Assembly: GCA_948146395.1 (NCBI GenBank)
Contig: OX411544.1
Location: 53,893,933 to 53,957,932, forward strand
Direction: 5' to 3'
DNA from: Fragum whitleyi
Lineage: Eukaryota; Mollusca; Bivalvia; Cardiida; Cardiidae
Length of the DNA: 64,000 nt
Below the pieces are notes generated by a model. It did not search any database. It was given only the letters and a program-made list of their open reading frames with translations, and was not told the origin of the DNA. The translations under genes were made by a program, and so were the position numbers. Of this stretch, positions 23,185 to 34,094 are shown piece after piece. Within the stretch, counting starts at the first letter, position 1, and each line of letters starts with the position of its first letter.

Positions 23185-23409
23185 GTTCAACCACTTTGTG
23201 CCCACCAAAGAAAAAACAAGGAACTGTGTTGAAACATGTCTAGCAGACACTTTTCGAAGATGTCAGGGGAAGCAAGACCTGTGGGTTGGATGTGACGACT
23301 GCTCCAGATGGATGCATCTGCACTGTGTATCTTACAAACCTTTAGAGGCTTTTGAAAGTGAAGCCTTCATCTGTGGGTGCATGAATGTTGCCCCTTTTCA
23401 GCTAAGCAG
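23185..23409 (+). CDS. Exon 11: OTU-like His motif and PHD-like finger
   Basis: 225 nt, acceptor TTTTAAG, donor AGCAG|GTATGC leaving two bases. FNHFVP matches the catalytic-His motif closing OTU domains (H612, 93 residues after C519). It is followed by KQDLWVGCDDCSRWMHLHC and EAFICGC, the C-x2-C, W-x-H-x2-C and final Cys pair of a PHD finger (C645, C648, H653, C656, C672, C674). The first Cys pair is irregular (C623/C627 or C627/C635). OTU plus PHD downstream of an integrase is the recorded composition of Ginger1 proteins. Confidence 0.78.
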
Positions 23410-23654
23410 GTATGCACACAATTAGCTGTTTTTTGATCTGGCTGTATTTGTTTGGTCATCACCTTGGCGTTGTTGTTGGTGTAGGTGTTTATATGACAAA
23501 TTTAACAATTGTCATATCTCTCTTGTTATTGAAGTTATCTTTTTGAGACTTTGCATGTGTGTTCACAACTATCCAAGAGCTATTCAGAGGGTGATAATTC
23601 GGAAATGATTATTGTTATGCCCCTATTAGTCTAGGAGGCAAAAATTGAAAATTT

Positions 23655-26600
23655 CGATCCGTTCAACATACCTGCCAGAAAAGGTTTGACTGTAAAAATG
23701 GAAAGATCCATCATACTACAACACATTTAGGCACGTTGTAAAGTCAAATTGTGGTAGCAGTTTTGTGTTAGACGGCTATGTTTGAACCAACCCTCTTCGA
23801 AAATATTATCAAGCCGTAATACCTCATTTTGCAAATAACTGTCCAAATATCATTATCAAAACGACTTATTGTAGTGTTTTCTGACGTATTCATTAAAGAT
23901 TGGGAGTGAATAAAATGATAATTCAACCAATTAACAAATAAATTCGTTTAGTTTGTTATTTGTCTGCAAAAAATTACCCCACCCACCAAGTTAACATGGA
24001 CCTACAGAATTACTTCTAATTAGTCTAATTTTTTAAGTCTGGACAACCATCTTGTTGTATTTTTTGCCCTAACCATAGTATGCAGTTATAACAGTTTGTC
24101 ATATTAAGCTTTTGGAGATACCAATGCACAACAACAACAATAATAACAACAATAACAACAAAACCTTGTGCAATCGGATAAGGTGTTAGGATTACCACTC
24201 AGTTGCAACACAAGCTGGCACACTTTCAATTAAATATTAACTGATTACATAAGCAAATTGAATTTTTTATTGAAGTTTATTTTAATACAAAAGAAAATTA
24301 AATATCGATGCCTGTACGTAGACTCCCCCCCCCCCCCCCCCTAAAAAAACCACTTGTTTTTACTCGGACTTGATCGTGAAGCCTAGTTCTTTCATATTTG
24401 ACATGTAATACATGTAATATCGAATTGCTTTTGTTGGCTAAATACCGTCATATCTTAACTCATGGTTCCAAACTACCACATAAAACAATTAATTTTTCAC
24501 TGTGAATGAATACTAGGCCAATAAAAGAGAGTCGTTGAATGCGGTTTAACGACATTAACTAGCGGACTGTGAGCTTGCTTTTTGAAAAAAACATCATATA
24601 AAGAAAATGAATTGGGCATGGGATTGAATGAATTGAATGTAGAACACGGGTTTGCATGCGATAAAAGAGAAAAGTTTTACCAACCGACATACCCGTTATC
24701 CGTTTGGTTGATGAAACGGAAAAAAGGCACTTAGTTGCGTGATCGTAGATTCAGTATGTATGAACGTCGAAAAATAATTCATCAATAGTAATTTAGTAAT
24801 AAACAAATAAGGCAACCAGATTAAATGAGGTGTTCATGCAATTATGAGTTTGTATGAAGTTTTGAGTGGATGAATGTTGATGAAATGTGTGCGCTTGAAT
24901 AAGTTGAGAATGAGTGGAGATTGAAAGAGGAATTTTGAATCTTGTAGTATTTAAACATGGGTATTTGTAACTATGTTGTGTTCATCGTACTTTATTTGAA
25001 AATAGAGAAGGGAGTTCTTAGAAGATTATAGATAAAACCATTCGGCCTAGAGCCTTTAGATTTGGATCGCAGAATGACAAAATGTTCCTTACAAAGATAC
25101 AACTCCAAAAATTGTATATCTTTTAGATTAAAAAGAGAAACATTTGAAACTGTTTCACAAACAACGTTCAATGTCGGCAAGCAGCAGTAATTTGTGGGTA
25201 TACACAAAGTTTTTATTGTCCTCAAATCTAATTTAGCTGATTACAGTGAGATCCTTTTTTAGATAAGATATATACTGTAGCTTGAGGGGGTTCAAATCAT
25301 CTTCTACGGAACCATTCAAACTGGAACTTTTATATTTTGCTATTTTCTACTCTGATGACTGTTTCCATACTTAACTTTTCCACTCTGCACACTTTCAGAC
25401 CAGAAACATGTTTGACGGGACAACATCATGTTTAAGACTGCGCTATGAAACAAACCATGTGATCTGTTTCGGTTACTGGGAGCTTGTCTTTTTTACAGAC
25501 TCGTTAGGTTTTGTGTAGGCCTACATGATTACAAAGGAAGCGTTGGGTGCATTCTGCGGACTAACCATTCTTAATCTGCTTTATTGTATGACACGAATTT
25601 TGCGAATGTAAGTGACGTCACGGTCAAGGTCGGTATCTTTTTTGGTGAAATTACAGAGCTCTACGTGGTGTACGATGGTGTGGATTCCGAGGTTCAGTGG
25701 TTAGGACGGTGGCTTTGGGATCGGAAGATCCTGGGATCAAATCCCAACCAGACAGCGGGAATTTTCTGGGAAATATCTATCGCCATCCAGGTGTACAAGT
25801 TGGAACACTTGATTGCCGAAAGCCAATGTTCTGTGGCTGCAAATTGCGCCAGGAATTCACAGCTGACACATTGATGATTAAAGATTAAATGTAAAGTCGC
25901 TGCGCGAACCATCGGTTTGAAAACAGACTATTAATTAAACTTTTTAGGTTTTTTATTGGCTACTCAAACCGATGTGCGATATATGGTTGAAGTTCAAAAT
26001 AAGTTATACCTTATTATGATTGTGTTGGTGGTAATTTTATTGAACCATAATTTCTATTGGCAATAAGAAGCCTAAACGCGAGCCAATTTTTCGGACAGTC
26101 TTTCCAAACATTTGGAACCAATCGAACAAGATTTTGTCTAATTACGATTGGCGACAAACCGTAAGCGTCTCCTTATAGCTCAAAATACACATATTCCAGC
26201 CTGAAAAGGTGAATGGCAAAGAATTTCTTAACGGCGCCTAACAGATTTGATAAGAAACATGTAGATACCATATTGCATAAATGGAGGACGTATTGAATCT
26301 TTACCCTAATTTCAACGTTGCTTCTTCTGCCTTTTGTTAATAGAAGGATTGGAAAGATATATTTTTTCAACCTGCTGATGCTCTCTTTGAAAAAAAGATT
26401 AGTAAATGTATGCGTTAACTAATGCTAAATAGAAAATACTTCAATGCTAAGAGTTAATCACTTTTGGGGCTGTTTAGAAGTCCGTTTTTGCCTGACATAT
26501 CGTGGGCTTACTTAGAAGTACCTTTTTGCGCGACATGCCATGTATAACTGATCAGTAAAAAAGAAGAAGAAAAAACAGTGTATTGATTTGCAAAATTAGA

Positions 26601-27775
26601 TAAATAAATATTTGAGAGTGTGAGTTCCTAAAGCAAACTATTTCGTTGATAAAATATTGAACCGGTTCTCATGTGTGCTCTTTCAAATAAAATAATTTAA
26701 TTTTTCAAAAAAAAGTCGACCCAACAATCAAATGAATACTTATGACAAATTCTTATAGTTTGATAAGAATGATCCTTACATTATCGAACGATATTTCTTA
26801 AATCATTGCGACCTAACATTATTTTATATGTTGTACAAAATGATAGTCGGATAGATGAATTTTAGCTTCTTTAGATAAGGTGTTATTCATATAACAACTT
26901 CTAAGAGCTAAAGATGCTGGTCTCAACCAGAATCATGTGCAAAAGAAAGCCTTTAAGAAATCTAAGATGCTATGAAAATGTTACGAATTGCTATGATAAA
27001 TAAGAAGGGGGAATACAATTCGCTGATAAAATATCTTCCAGCTCATGTAATAATAGTATTACTAAATAGTCTATAGATACTTCTCTGCGTACACTTAACC
27101 ACTATACTTTTACAATAGATAAGCTTTGGACAACACTTAAGGTTTTAGAAATGTTTAAGTAGAGTAAAAATTGTGTTAAGGTGATAACAGTAAAATATAT
27201 TATCAAAAAAGGTCTCCAAATACCCGAATCATTGAGTATTAAACTTTTATATAATTTGAGATTTTATCATCATTTCTCTGCGTACACTATACAAATGCTT
27301 AATTATATTCATTTCGAATAGATAACAGAGCCTGAAAAGCTATCAATTAACTTAAAATGCGATTATAAGGTAAATACGTTAATGTCTATTTTCAGAAAGT
27401 TACAAAAAGTCGCATAGACTTTATAAGGTGGTGGGTGGGGTAAATTAACATATGAAAAAATAGCGTTTGTCATAATAAAAATGTATTCAGGATTGTGAAA
27501 ATTATTGCTTTATCTATAATTCTCAATGACCAATAATAAGATACTCATAAATATGGCTAAAAAATTTCTTACTTTGTGTTTATAATAGGTACGTGTGTTC
27601 GTAAGTCACTATTTTTCTTTCATTATTGGCGCTTAGGGTATGACTAAAAAAGGGCCTGTAACAAAAATTGTATACCACAATTTGATATTACAACGTGGCT
27701 GGCCGTATCTAGGAAGGTCTTAAGATTACATTTCTGCAGTCAGACCTTTTCTGGCAGGTATGTTGAACCAAGTCG
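23655..27775. mobile_element. 4.1-kb terminal-inverted-repeat element in intron 11
   Basis: GTTCAACATACCTGCCAGAA at 23661-23680 is exactly inverted at 27748-27767. Similarity of the two ends continues inward with gaps for some 350 bp (CACGTTGTAA and CAAATTGTGGTA about 100 bp in; TTACCCCACCCACCA about 310 bp in). The interior has no long open frame and includes a SINE at 25684-25890, a poly-C run (24327-24342) and an (AAC)n tract (about 24128-24162). It is probably a large non-autonomous or dead DNA transposon; superfamily unknown. Confidence 0.78.
25684..25890 (+). mobile_element. tRNA-headed SINE, type 3, nested in the 4.1-kb element
   Basis: The tRNA-like head has an A-box-like AGTGGTTAGGACGGTGGC and a B-box-like GGATCAAATCCC, then CAGCGGGAATTTTCTGGGAA, and a tail ending TTGATGATTAAAGATTAAA. 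Head and body differ from the type 1 and type 2 copies in this window. Overlapping short frames on both strands are by-products. Confidence 0.72.
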
Positions 27776-28277
27776 AAAAATAAGCCTCGTACAGAAAATG
27801 CCGCCTAGTCTATATTATCTTAAAGTTGAGACAGGCGAAAGGCCTGAGAATCTTCCATATTCAATTAATTTCATTATCTGTCATTGACTTACCAAGTTAA
27901 GCTTGAATTCTTGCAAGTGTTTAATAGAATACATAATTCTGCCTAAATGACAATAAAATTGACAATAGATGTAAAATCCAGTCTTAAAGAAATTATTGAT
28001 ATTGCTGGTTTAAAAAATGAATCTTTTTGGAAAGAATTTTTTAAATTATCAAGCAGCATCAGTCCAGGTAAGGCATCTTGATGTGTCATTTGGAACTGAT
28101 AGGTTTGCTTAAATTATCAACTTATGAGTTTTTTAACAAATAGTATCTACTGTGTTTAATCTTATTTATGAATAACGAGTCAGTCATGTTTATAAAAGGT
28201 CAAAATCCTGTCTGAATAGGAATTCAACCAAGGAAATGATGAAATGGGGATATAAATGTTATCATTGTTAATTTCAG

Positions 28278-28350
28278 CGCTTCATTGAAATTTCTTAGAG
28301 ATCCAACTGCATGTAGTGCCTTTCTGGACAATCATAAATTAGAGATAGAG
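28278..28350 (+). CDS. Exon 12: start of PWWP3A-like C-terminal domain
   Basis: 73 nt, acceptor ATTTCAG, donor GAG|GTATGT. One base completes a split Ser codon with exon 11, then SLKFLRDPTACSAFLDNHKL and EIE. The pattern 'L-x-D-P-x-x-x-x-F-L' starts the helical C-terminal domain of PWWP3A/MUM1-type proteins (comparison from memory). Too short for an ORF list; called from splice sites and phase. Whether it is spliced to exon 11 or belongs to another transcript is the main doubt. Confidence 0.62.
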
Positions 28351-28753
28351 GTATGTGTTTTGCTCAGAAATTTTGAATGAATCAGATCATATTATATTTT
28401 GTCTGAAATATTGTCAATGCTCTATTTCAACTTTGGCAAAGTTGGCAGTGGCAAAGACAAAATTTAAGATCCTATTTTGTTTGTTTGTTCATCATCACAA
28501 GAGCAATACACAACCTGGATACAGGATGGGTTGTTTTTAAAATCAAACACCTAGTTCATCTTTGGTGCTCTATTTTTCATTGAAAAAAAAAGTGATCAAT
28601 TTTACCAGTTCTTTTCTCCATTTGTGGGTTAGTACTTTATGATTGGGTGTTCAATTATATCAAGAGTAGAACAACAGTATATGCCAAATGATTAATGACA
28701 AGGTCTACAAACATGAATTAAAGAAAACTTCAGTTTTAAATGAATACTAATTA

Positions 28754-29690
28754 TACCCCAAAAACATTTTCAGGGGTATAATGGAATCAGCTTGTCTGTC
28801 CGGCTGTCTGCCTGTCTGACAATATCTTGGTGTGAACTCTTCATTCAAATTTAGATCAAGAGTAATGAAACTTCATACAAACATTGATCACATATTGAAG
28901 TTTTGAAAGATATAATTTTGGACTCCCAACTCCCCTTGGTGTAAGAATTATATCCCCTTGGACTTAAACAATATCTTACCTCTTTGTGCATATTTTCTAG
29001 TCATTTTGTTACAGTAACTCCTCCTTCAGTTTTCGTTCAATAGCAAATAAACTTTATGCAAACTTTGATCACATGTTGAAGTTTTGCAAAACATAATTCT
29101 GTATTCTTAAATTCCCCTGGTTCAATAATCATCTCCCCTTGAACCTAGACTAGTTAGTTGGCTTCTTTGAGTATATATACTTGTCATTTTCTGTATCAAA
29201 CTCCTTTAAGTTTCATTTAATAGTATTGACAATTCATGTAAACATTGATCACATGGCAAAGATTTGCATGACTCAGCTTTGCACTTCTAATTCCCCTTGG
29301 TTCAAGTGTTGTCTGCCCTCTCATTCAGACATTAATTGCCCTCTTTGTGCTTATATACTATTTATTTTGTGGCGCAGTGGTGCAGTTTTCATTCATTAGT
29401 AGTGCAACTTCATACAAATATTGATTATGAGTTAAATTTTTGCAAGACACAATTTGGACTCTTATCTCGTCCTAGTACAAGAATTACCTCCCTTTCCCCT
29501 TAAAGATTTTTTCCCTTTTTTGTACTCATATACTAGTTAGTTTGTTTTGCCAACTCCTTTAGTTTGCATTCAATAGAAATGAAACTTTGACAAGCTTTAA
29601 ATTATACAAGAAAATTATTTTGAAGTGACAATTTCTCCTGCTTGAGACATTATTTTCCTTCTTAGCTTTCTTTAACAGAGGAAACAAAGT
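28754..29690. repeat. Repeat starting TATACCCC, inner units about 180 bp
   Basis: A small inverted pair (ATTATACCCC / GGGGTATAAT) at 28754-28781 opens the element, followed by TGTCTGTCCGGCTGTCTGCC. About five diverged units with GAAACTTCATACAAACATTG, ATCACATGTTGAAGTTTTGC and TCCCCTTGG then run to about 29690. It lies in intron 12. Confidence 0.78.
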
Positions 29691-29914
29691 CTCTTAAAGT
29701 TTTCATGATCAACAAGTATCTCATTTCATTGAAAGCCCTTTGGTAGGAATAAAGTCACATCCTGTGACAAGCTCATAATTTTTCTGATTTCTCGGAAAAA
29801 TATAATTAAGTCAATTTTTTAGCCTGATGATTCCATTATCATTACTTTAACTAAAACTTGCACAGAAAATAATATGAAATCTAGATTTTTACACTGCATT
29901 GTATTTTTATACAG

Positions 29915-30037
29915 AGACAAGTTGACGCCATTGTTGGAAAATCAATAACATCATGGAGACTCAACAAGTTTAGTCACAAAAAAAGTCGGCCAGAGCTCCT
30001 TGCTCACAGTTGTCTTGGTGCTCCATCTGAAGAAGTA
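29915..30037 (+). CDS. Exon 13: PWWP3A-like C-terminal domain, middle
   Basis: 123 nt, phase 0 both sides, acceptor TATACAG, donor GTA|GTAAGT. It encodes RQVDAIVGKSITSWRLNKFS and HKKSRPELLAHSCLGAPSEE. 'I-V-x-G-x-x-x-S-x-W-L-x-x-F' is how I remember the corresponding helix pair in PWWP3A ('ivxGrqtSkWLkxF'). Resemblance is moderate. Confidence 0.65.
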
Positions 30038-30246
30038 GTAAGTATTGTTTTACTTATATTTCAATAAAGATAAATATTACAGTCTAAAACACATCAAAAA
30101 AGATCAAAAGAAGTGTATAGTTGCTTACTCATTTGGTAATTAAAGTATAGGACATGAATTTGTAAGCATGAAGGTATGTTTATAAAACCATCATCACTGT
30201 ATATCACACAAAGCAGATCCATATATGTTTGATAAGAATAGGTTTT

Positions 30247-31030
30247 TAGCTCTACTGGACAAAGGCCAGGGAGCCTTTGTCATCGTGTTGTGTCTGTTGT
30301 GCGTGCATCAGGCAGTCCTTCCGTCCCTGTGTGCATAAATTTTTCTTTAAACACCTATTCCTCCTAAACCAATAGGCAGAATTTTACAACACTTGGTGGG
30401 ATGATCCTTGCGAAACCCTCTTCTTTAATTGTTAAAACAAATTTGATTAAACCCCAAATATGGCCATGGCAGGGTGTGGCATTTTTCAATTGAAAATCTT
30501 TTAAAAAAAAATCTCCTCCCAAACTTGGGCCGATTTCAATGAAACTTTGCATTTTCCTTGGGTGATTAATAAAATTGTTTTAAAAAAAATTGATTTGCCC
30601 AAAAAAAATGGGCGTGGCAGGGCGGGGCTAAATTTCACTATAAAGTCTACTCCTCCTTAACCAATGGGTGGATTTGTACGAAATTTGGTAGAAATGATCC
30701 ATAGGTAAGCCTCTTCTTAAATTGTTAAAGAAATTATGAATAAACCCCAAATATGGGCATTTTTTCAATTGAAAATCCTTAAAAAAAATTCTAACCCAAA
30801 ACAATTGGGCTGATTACAATGAAACTTTGCATAAATGATTCTTGTGTGACCCTTTACTTAAATTGTTAAAAAAAATTGATTAGTCCCCAAATATGGGCAT
30901 GGTAGGGTGGGGCTAATTTTCACTATAAAGTCTTAAAAAATCTTCTACTCCCAAGGCAATGGGCGGATATTAACAAAACTTGGTAGCAATAATCCTTGGG
31001 TAAACCTCTTCTCAAATTGTTAAAAGAAAT
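30247..31030. repeat. Repeat starting TTTTTAGCTCTACTGGAC with inner tandem units
   Basis: It opens AGCTCTACTGGACAAAGGCC with the palindromic CAAAGGCCAGGGAGCCTTTG, then TGTGCGTGC text and four diverged units (CCTCCTAAACCAATAGGC, GAAACTTTGCAT, AATTGTTAAA, CCCCAAATATGG). Organised like the CTCACCTGAGC elements but with different ends. It lies in intron 13. Confidence 0.75.
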
Positions 31031-31189
31031 TTTGAAGGATATGCAGGTTAATTGTAATTGAGCATTTTGGTGCTATGTGGGCAAGACCCAGTTACGTACA
31101 TTCTCAAAATTATCTCAATTAAATATAAACCCATTTTTTTTTGCCAAGCAGAAGGCATCAATCTTGATGAACACAGCAAAATAAATATA

Positions 31190-31503
31190 TAATACTTACT
31201 TAGTGTATTATATGAAAAAAAATATCTAATGAGGTTGGGAGAATTGAAAATTGTCGAGGCTCTGCCGAGACAATTATCAATTCTCACAACCGAGTTAGAT
31301 ATTTTTTTCATACAATACACTTAGTGCGTATTATATTTATCTTATAACCTCTAATTGTCTTGTTTTCGACGATGTTTCTTACTGAAACGCAAGTTTCTAA
31401 AAATAACTGCATTATATCTTGGTTCTAAAAATAACTATGTGATATCATAAAAAATATCATACAGGATGTTATCATGCAGATATTGGTAAAGTTATAAGAT
31501 AAA
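31190..31503. mobile_element. Palindromic MITE, family M1, copy 1
   Basis: A long imperfect palindrome at about 31195-31326 (ACTTAGTGTATTATATG ... CATACAATACACTTAGTG; centre GTCGAGGCTCTGCCGAGAC) is followed by a side arm to TTATAAGATAAAAT. The second copy, with both palindrome and side arm, is at 51963-52258. Confidence 0.82.
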
Positions 31504-31589
31504 ATGATAATAATATAAATTTGTTCTCTAAGAGCTGTTAAAACCTGTATTTGTATCAATTTTATGTGCAACTAATTGGTATTCCGACA

Positions 31590-31835
31590 TCAGGGCCAAA
31601 GGTAATAAAAGTTTTCTCATTCTCATCTAAAAATTTTCTCAAATTTCAAATTGAGATCAAAACGGTTTTTTTCTGTTGAAATTCTAATATAAATGTATGA
31701 ACATCAACAATTTGTTATTAATGACAACTTATTAATTTTATCTTGAATGTTAATACATTTATTGAAATTCAAAATTAGAGAAAATTCTCAGTTGAGTAGG
31801 AAAGAAGTTTTATAAGCTTGGGCCCAGATCTTGGC
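31590..31835. mobile_element. Palindromic MITE, family M2, copy 1
   Basis: Ends TAATAAAAGTTTTCTCATTC and its inverse GAAGTTTTATAAGC. Inner pair TTTTCTCAAATTTCAAATTG / CAAAATTAGAGAAAATTCTC, centre AATTTGTTATTAATGACAACTT. Further copies at 54145-54395 and 58021-58266, and a partial one at 48780-48930. Confidence 0.82.
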
Positions 31836-32025
31836 CAGAGGTCTTTATTTTACACACTTCTGCCTCTGAGGAATCGCAGGGCAAGCAATTATATCATTTT
31901 ATCCTGTAAATGAAAGAGGGTTTGCTTTTTGCAGTAACTATGTACTTTAATTTTAAGTAAAGTATGTTGTCAATTTTTATCTCATTGTATGTCAAAAGTA
32001 ATGTTAATTCAAATTTTTACTTCAG

Positions 32026-32109
32026 GGCCTGAAGATTTTATTATTTCTTACTACTGAGTTATCAACAAAATTTGACAAGGACCTACTTCATCTTGTTATA
32101 TTTCCTGAG
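32026..32109 (+). CDS. Exon 14: PWWP3A-like C-terminal domain, hydrophobic helices
   Basis: 84 nt, phase 0 both sides, acceptor TACTTCAG, donor GAG|GTAAGT. It encodes GLKILLFLTTELSTKFDKDL and LHLVIFPE. With exon 15 it reads LHLVIFPEILIWTLTKIDDG, close to the 'LxVLLPEAIIxAIxAVD' block that I remember as the best-conserved part of PWWP3A/MUM1. Confidence 0.7.
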
Positions 32110-32340
32110 GTAAGTTATTTTCCGAAACTCCTTTTCAACAAGTGTAATTATGTTATTGTCCGAAGTATCAGTTGAAATAATTATTAATATGATTATTATT
32201 TAAAGATTATCTTGAGATTCCATGAATGGTTGAGAACATGAACTGCTTTTTGGTGTCCAGACAATGTTGGCTATGGTATAATGATAATATGCTCATACAG
32301 ATTCTGTGAACTTTTTGTATTTAGAAATTGAACCTTTTAA

Positions 32341-32432
32341 GTAAGGATGGGGGAGAATATTCCAATAATCATTTTTCCTGTGAATATCCGAAAACAATTC
32401 TGAATACGAATATTCGTATTTTAAGACTAATT
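32341..32432. repeat. Fragment of the GGGAACGAATA element family
   Basis: AAGGATGGGGGAGAATATTCC, then GAATACGAATATTCGTATT: the terminal part of the family seen complete at 52804-54058. Only the end is present. AT-rich intron sequence follows to 33304 with nothing else assigned. Confidence 0.6.
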
Positions 32433-33304
32433 TTGAGTTTTTGCCTCAAATGAGAAGAAAAAGAAAGAAAAGTTATTTCCAAATTTTGAAACAATTTCTC
32501 ACACTTACTTTTAACAATATGTTTATAACTGTCAAGAAGGTACTGGAAAGTTCAATAATTATGACAGGTTGCAAATCTTATCGTAGTGTATCAGTGAAAC
32601 ATTGACCAATTTTAATGTATCAGCACCTTTGGAATGTGTGAGGAAAATAATGCAAATTTCAAAAGATCCCTTTATGTCAGTCCTCGCTGAAACATCGTAA
32701 TGTTGGCTTGAATTACCACAGTACAAAAACTTATGACTGCATCTATTTTTACACTGATTTTTTTTTAAATGTCACATTAATATATAGTAAAATCAAGACA
32801 AGCAATTCAATTTCAACTCATTGTTCTTGGATTCTCTTAATAACTCAAATTTTCACATAGTGAAAGGAACAAAACACAACCCTACTTGGTGAATAAATAA
32901 CGTCTTGGGTAGCGGCTTCCTGAAATTTTAAGTTTATTTTTTTTATTGAAGTTCATTCAACATATCTAATGACTTTGTATTTTTTCTCAGGAAAGAAAAG
33001 TAAATATAACCCAATTTTAGGAAAATTGAATAACCTTTTTATTATTTATAATTTGTATATGTAACTTAAAGCATGAAGAGTAATAGTAATGGGATATAAC
33101 CAACATTACAATATTCCTTTTAGAATGGAACTCAATGTAATATTCAAATAAATTTGCTATTTCGTTCCCATTCTCAGAGAAATTATTTCCATCAAAAGTT
33201 TCTTGGAGTATTACTGGAGTAGAATAAGTCTTTATATATATTTGTTTTTTAACTAAATTGAAAATTTATGTATCACTGATTAAGTTGTTTTCATTATTTT
33301 TCAG

Positions 33305-33376
33305 ATTCTCATATGGACTTTGACAAAAATTGACGATGGAAACAGAATGAAAACAGAGTTTTATTTAAAGAATTGA
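33305..33376 (+). CDS. Exon 15: last coding exon, stop at 33374
   Basis: 72 nt including TGA. Acceptor ATTTTTCAG, phase 0. It encodes ILIWTLTKIDDGNRMKTEFY LKN and the stop; 'KTEFYLK' matches the 'kAEeKYlkGP' that follows the conserved block in PWWP3A, and the protein ends just after it. A candidate poly(A) signal AATAAA lies at 33847-33852, but inside a MITE, so the true 3' end is unsure. Confidence 0.7.
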   Translation: MLIWTLTKIDDGNRMKTEFYLKN

Positions 33377-33697
33377 TGAAGCTAGCATAATGTGTGATCA
33401 TTAATGACAGATCAATACATTTGAGTATTTCAGTACAAATTTTATATTAACCACTTTTGATCTGTTCACAACATATACCTGCTGTACACAAAGCTTTTGT
33501 AGGCAGTAAAGACCAAGCATAGGCTTCACATTTGTGCAGCCTGTCCTGAGCCTTCACTACCTGCCTTCTACTTAAATTTTGCTGAGAAACATAGTCTAAA
33601 TTTACAGAGATAAGGATTAAAGCTTTTATAATATTTGTGGTGTTTTTTTGTTTTATTGTTGTTTTTTTTAAGAAACTTAATTGAATTTAGTTTAAGA

Positions 33698-33944
33698 TTA
33701 ACCCTTGTCATGCTGAACCCGGAATATTCCTGCTTTGGCAGAAGCTTTAGACAAACATCAGCCTGCACATATGTGCAGTCTAATGCCAGTCTACACCTCC
33801 TGTTTCTGACTTTAAAACCAGAATTGTGAATAGATTTAATTTTTCGAATAAAAATTGACCTACAGTTGGTACTTCCAGTGCTTTTTTTCCTTTAATTTTG
33901 ATAAAAAATTTTAGCCAAAATTTATTCAGCATGACAAGGGTTAA
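33698..33944. mobile_element. TTAACCCTTGTCATGCTGAA MITE (family M3), copy 1
   Basis: 247 bp with perfect ends: TTAACCCTTGTCATGCTGAA at the left and its exact inverse TTCAGCATGACAAGGGTTAA at the right. Inner markers GGAATATTCC, AGCCTGCACATATGTGCAGT, GTCTACACCTCCTG. Other complete copies at 39681-39919 and 51096-51503; degraded ones near 60478, 62558 and probably 33460-33600 and 39380-39470. Non-coding. Confidence 0.92.
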
Positions 33945-34070
33945 TATAAATTTCACACTAGTGCCATTTACCTGAGATATCAGCAAATTTTTACATAATT
34001 TTTTTTTCTTAAAGGGCCAAGCTAATTAGGCATTGCAAGTGAATAGAATTTACTACATGCCAATTTTATT

Positions 34071-34094
34071 GGTAGGCCGCAGAAGCGGCCTACC
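34071..34094. repeat. Perfect 10-bp hairpin
   Basis: GGTAGGCCGC, AGAA, GCGGCCTACC. Isolated; origin unknown. Confidence 0.85.

Larger units (their letters stand above)
1937..33376 (+). other. Gene span: spliced Ginger-type integrase gene with OTU-like, PHD-like and PWWP3-like parts
   Basis: Fifteen exons join in phase to one open frame of about 800 codons with a stop at 33374-33376. Numbering residues from the first visible codon: Cys pair of the H2C2 module 20/23; rve integrase core 50-147 (D50, D109, E147); post-integrase SH3-like part about 260-311; CXC domain 362-392; acidic linker 396-441; OTU-like part 495-615 (C519, H612); PHD-like finger 623-674; PWWP3A-like C-terminal domain about 684-800. 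Integrase with OTU and PHD is known from Ginger DNA transposons; the rest of the assignment is inference from motif reading. The start codon and N-terminus are not in the window. Full-length splicing is not proven: 23409 to 28278 is the weakest link, because the two parts could be separate transcripts. Confidence 0.7.

Noticed and set aside
23185..23240. Reading exon 11 in the alternative frame (TTLCPPKKKQGTVLKHV then stop)
   Set aside because: It ends at once and loses both the NHFVP and the PHD-like pattern, which are present in the chosen frame.
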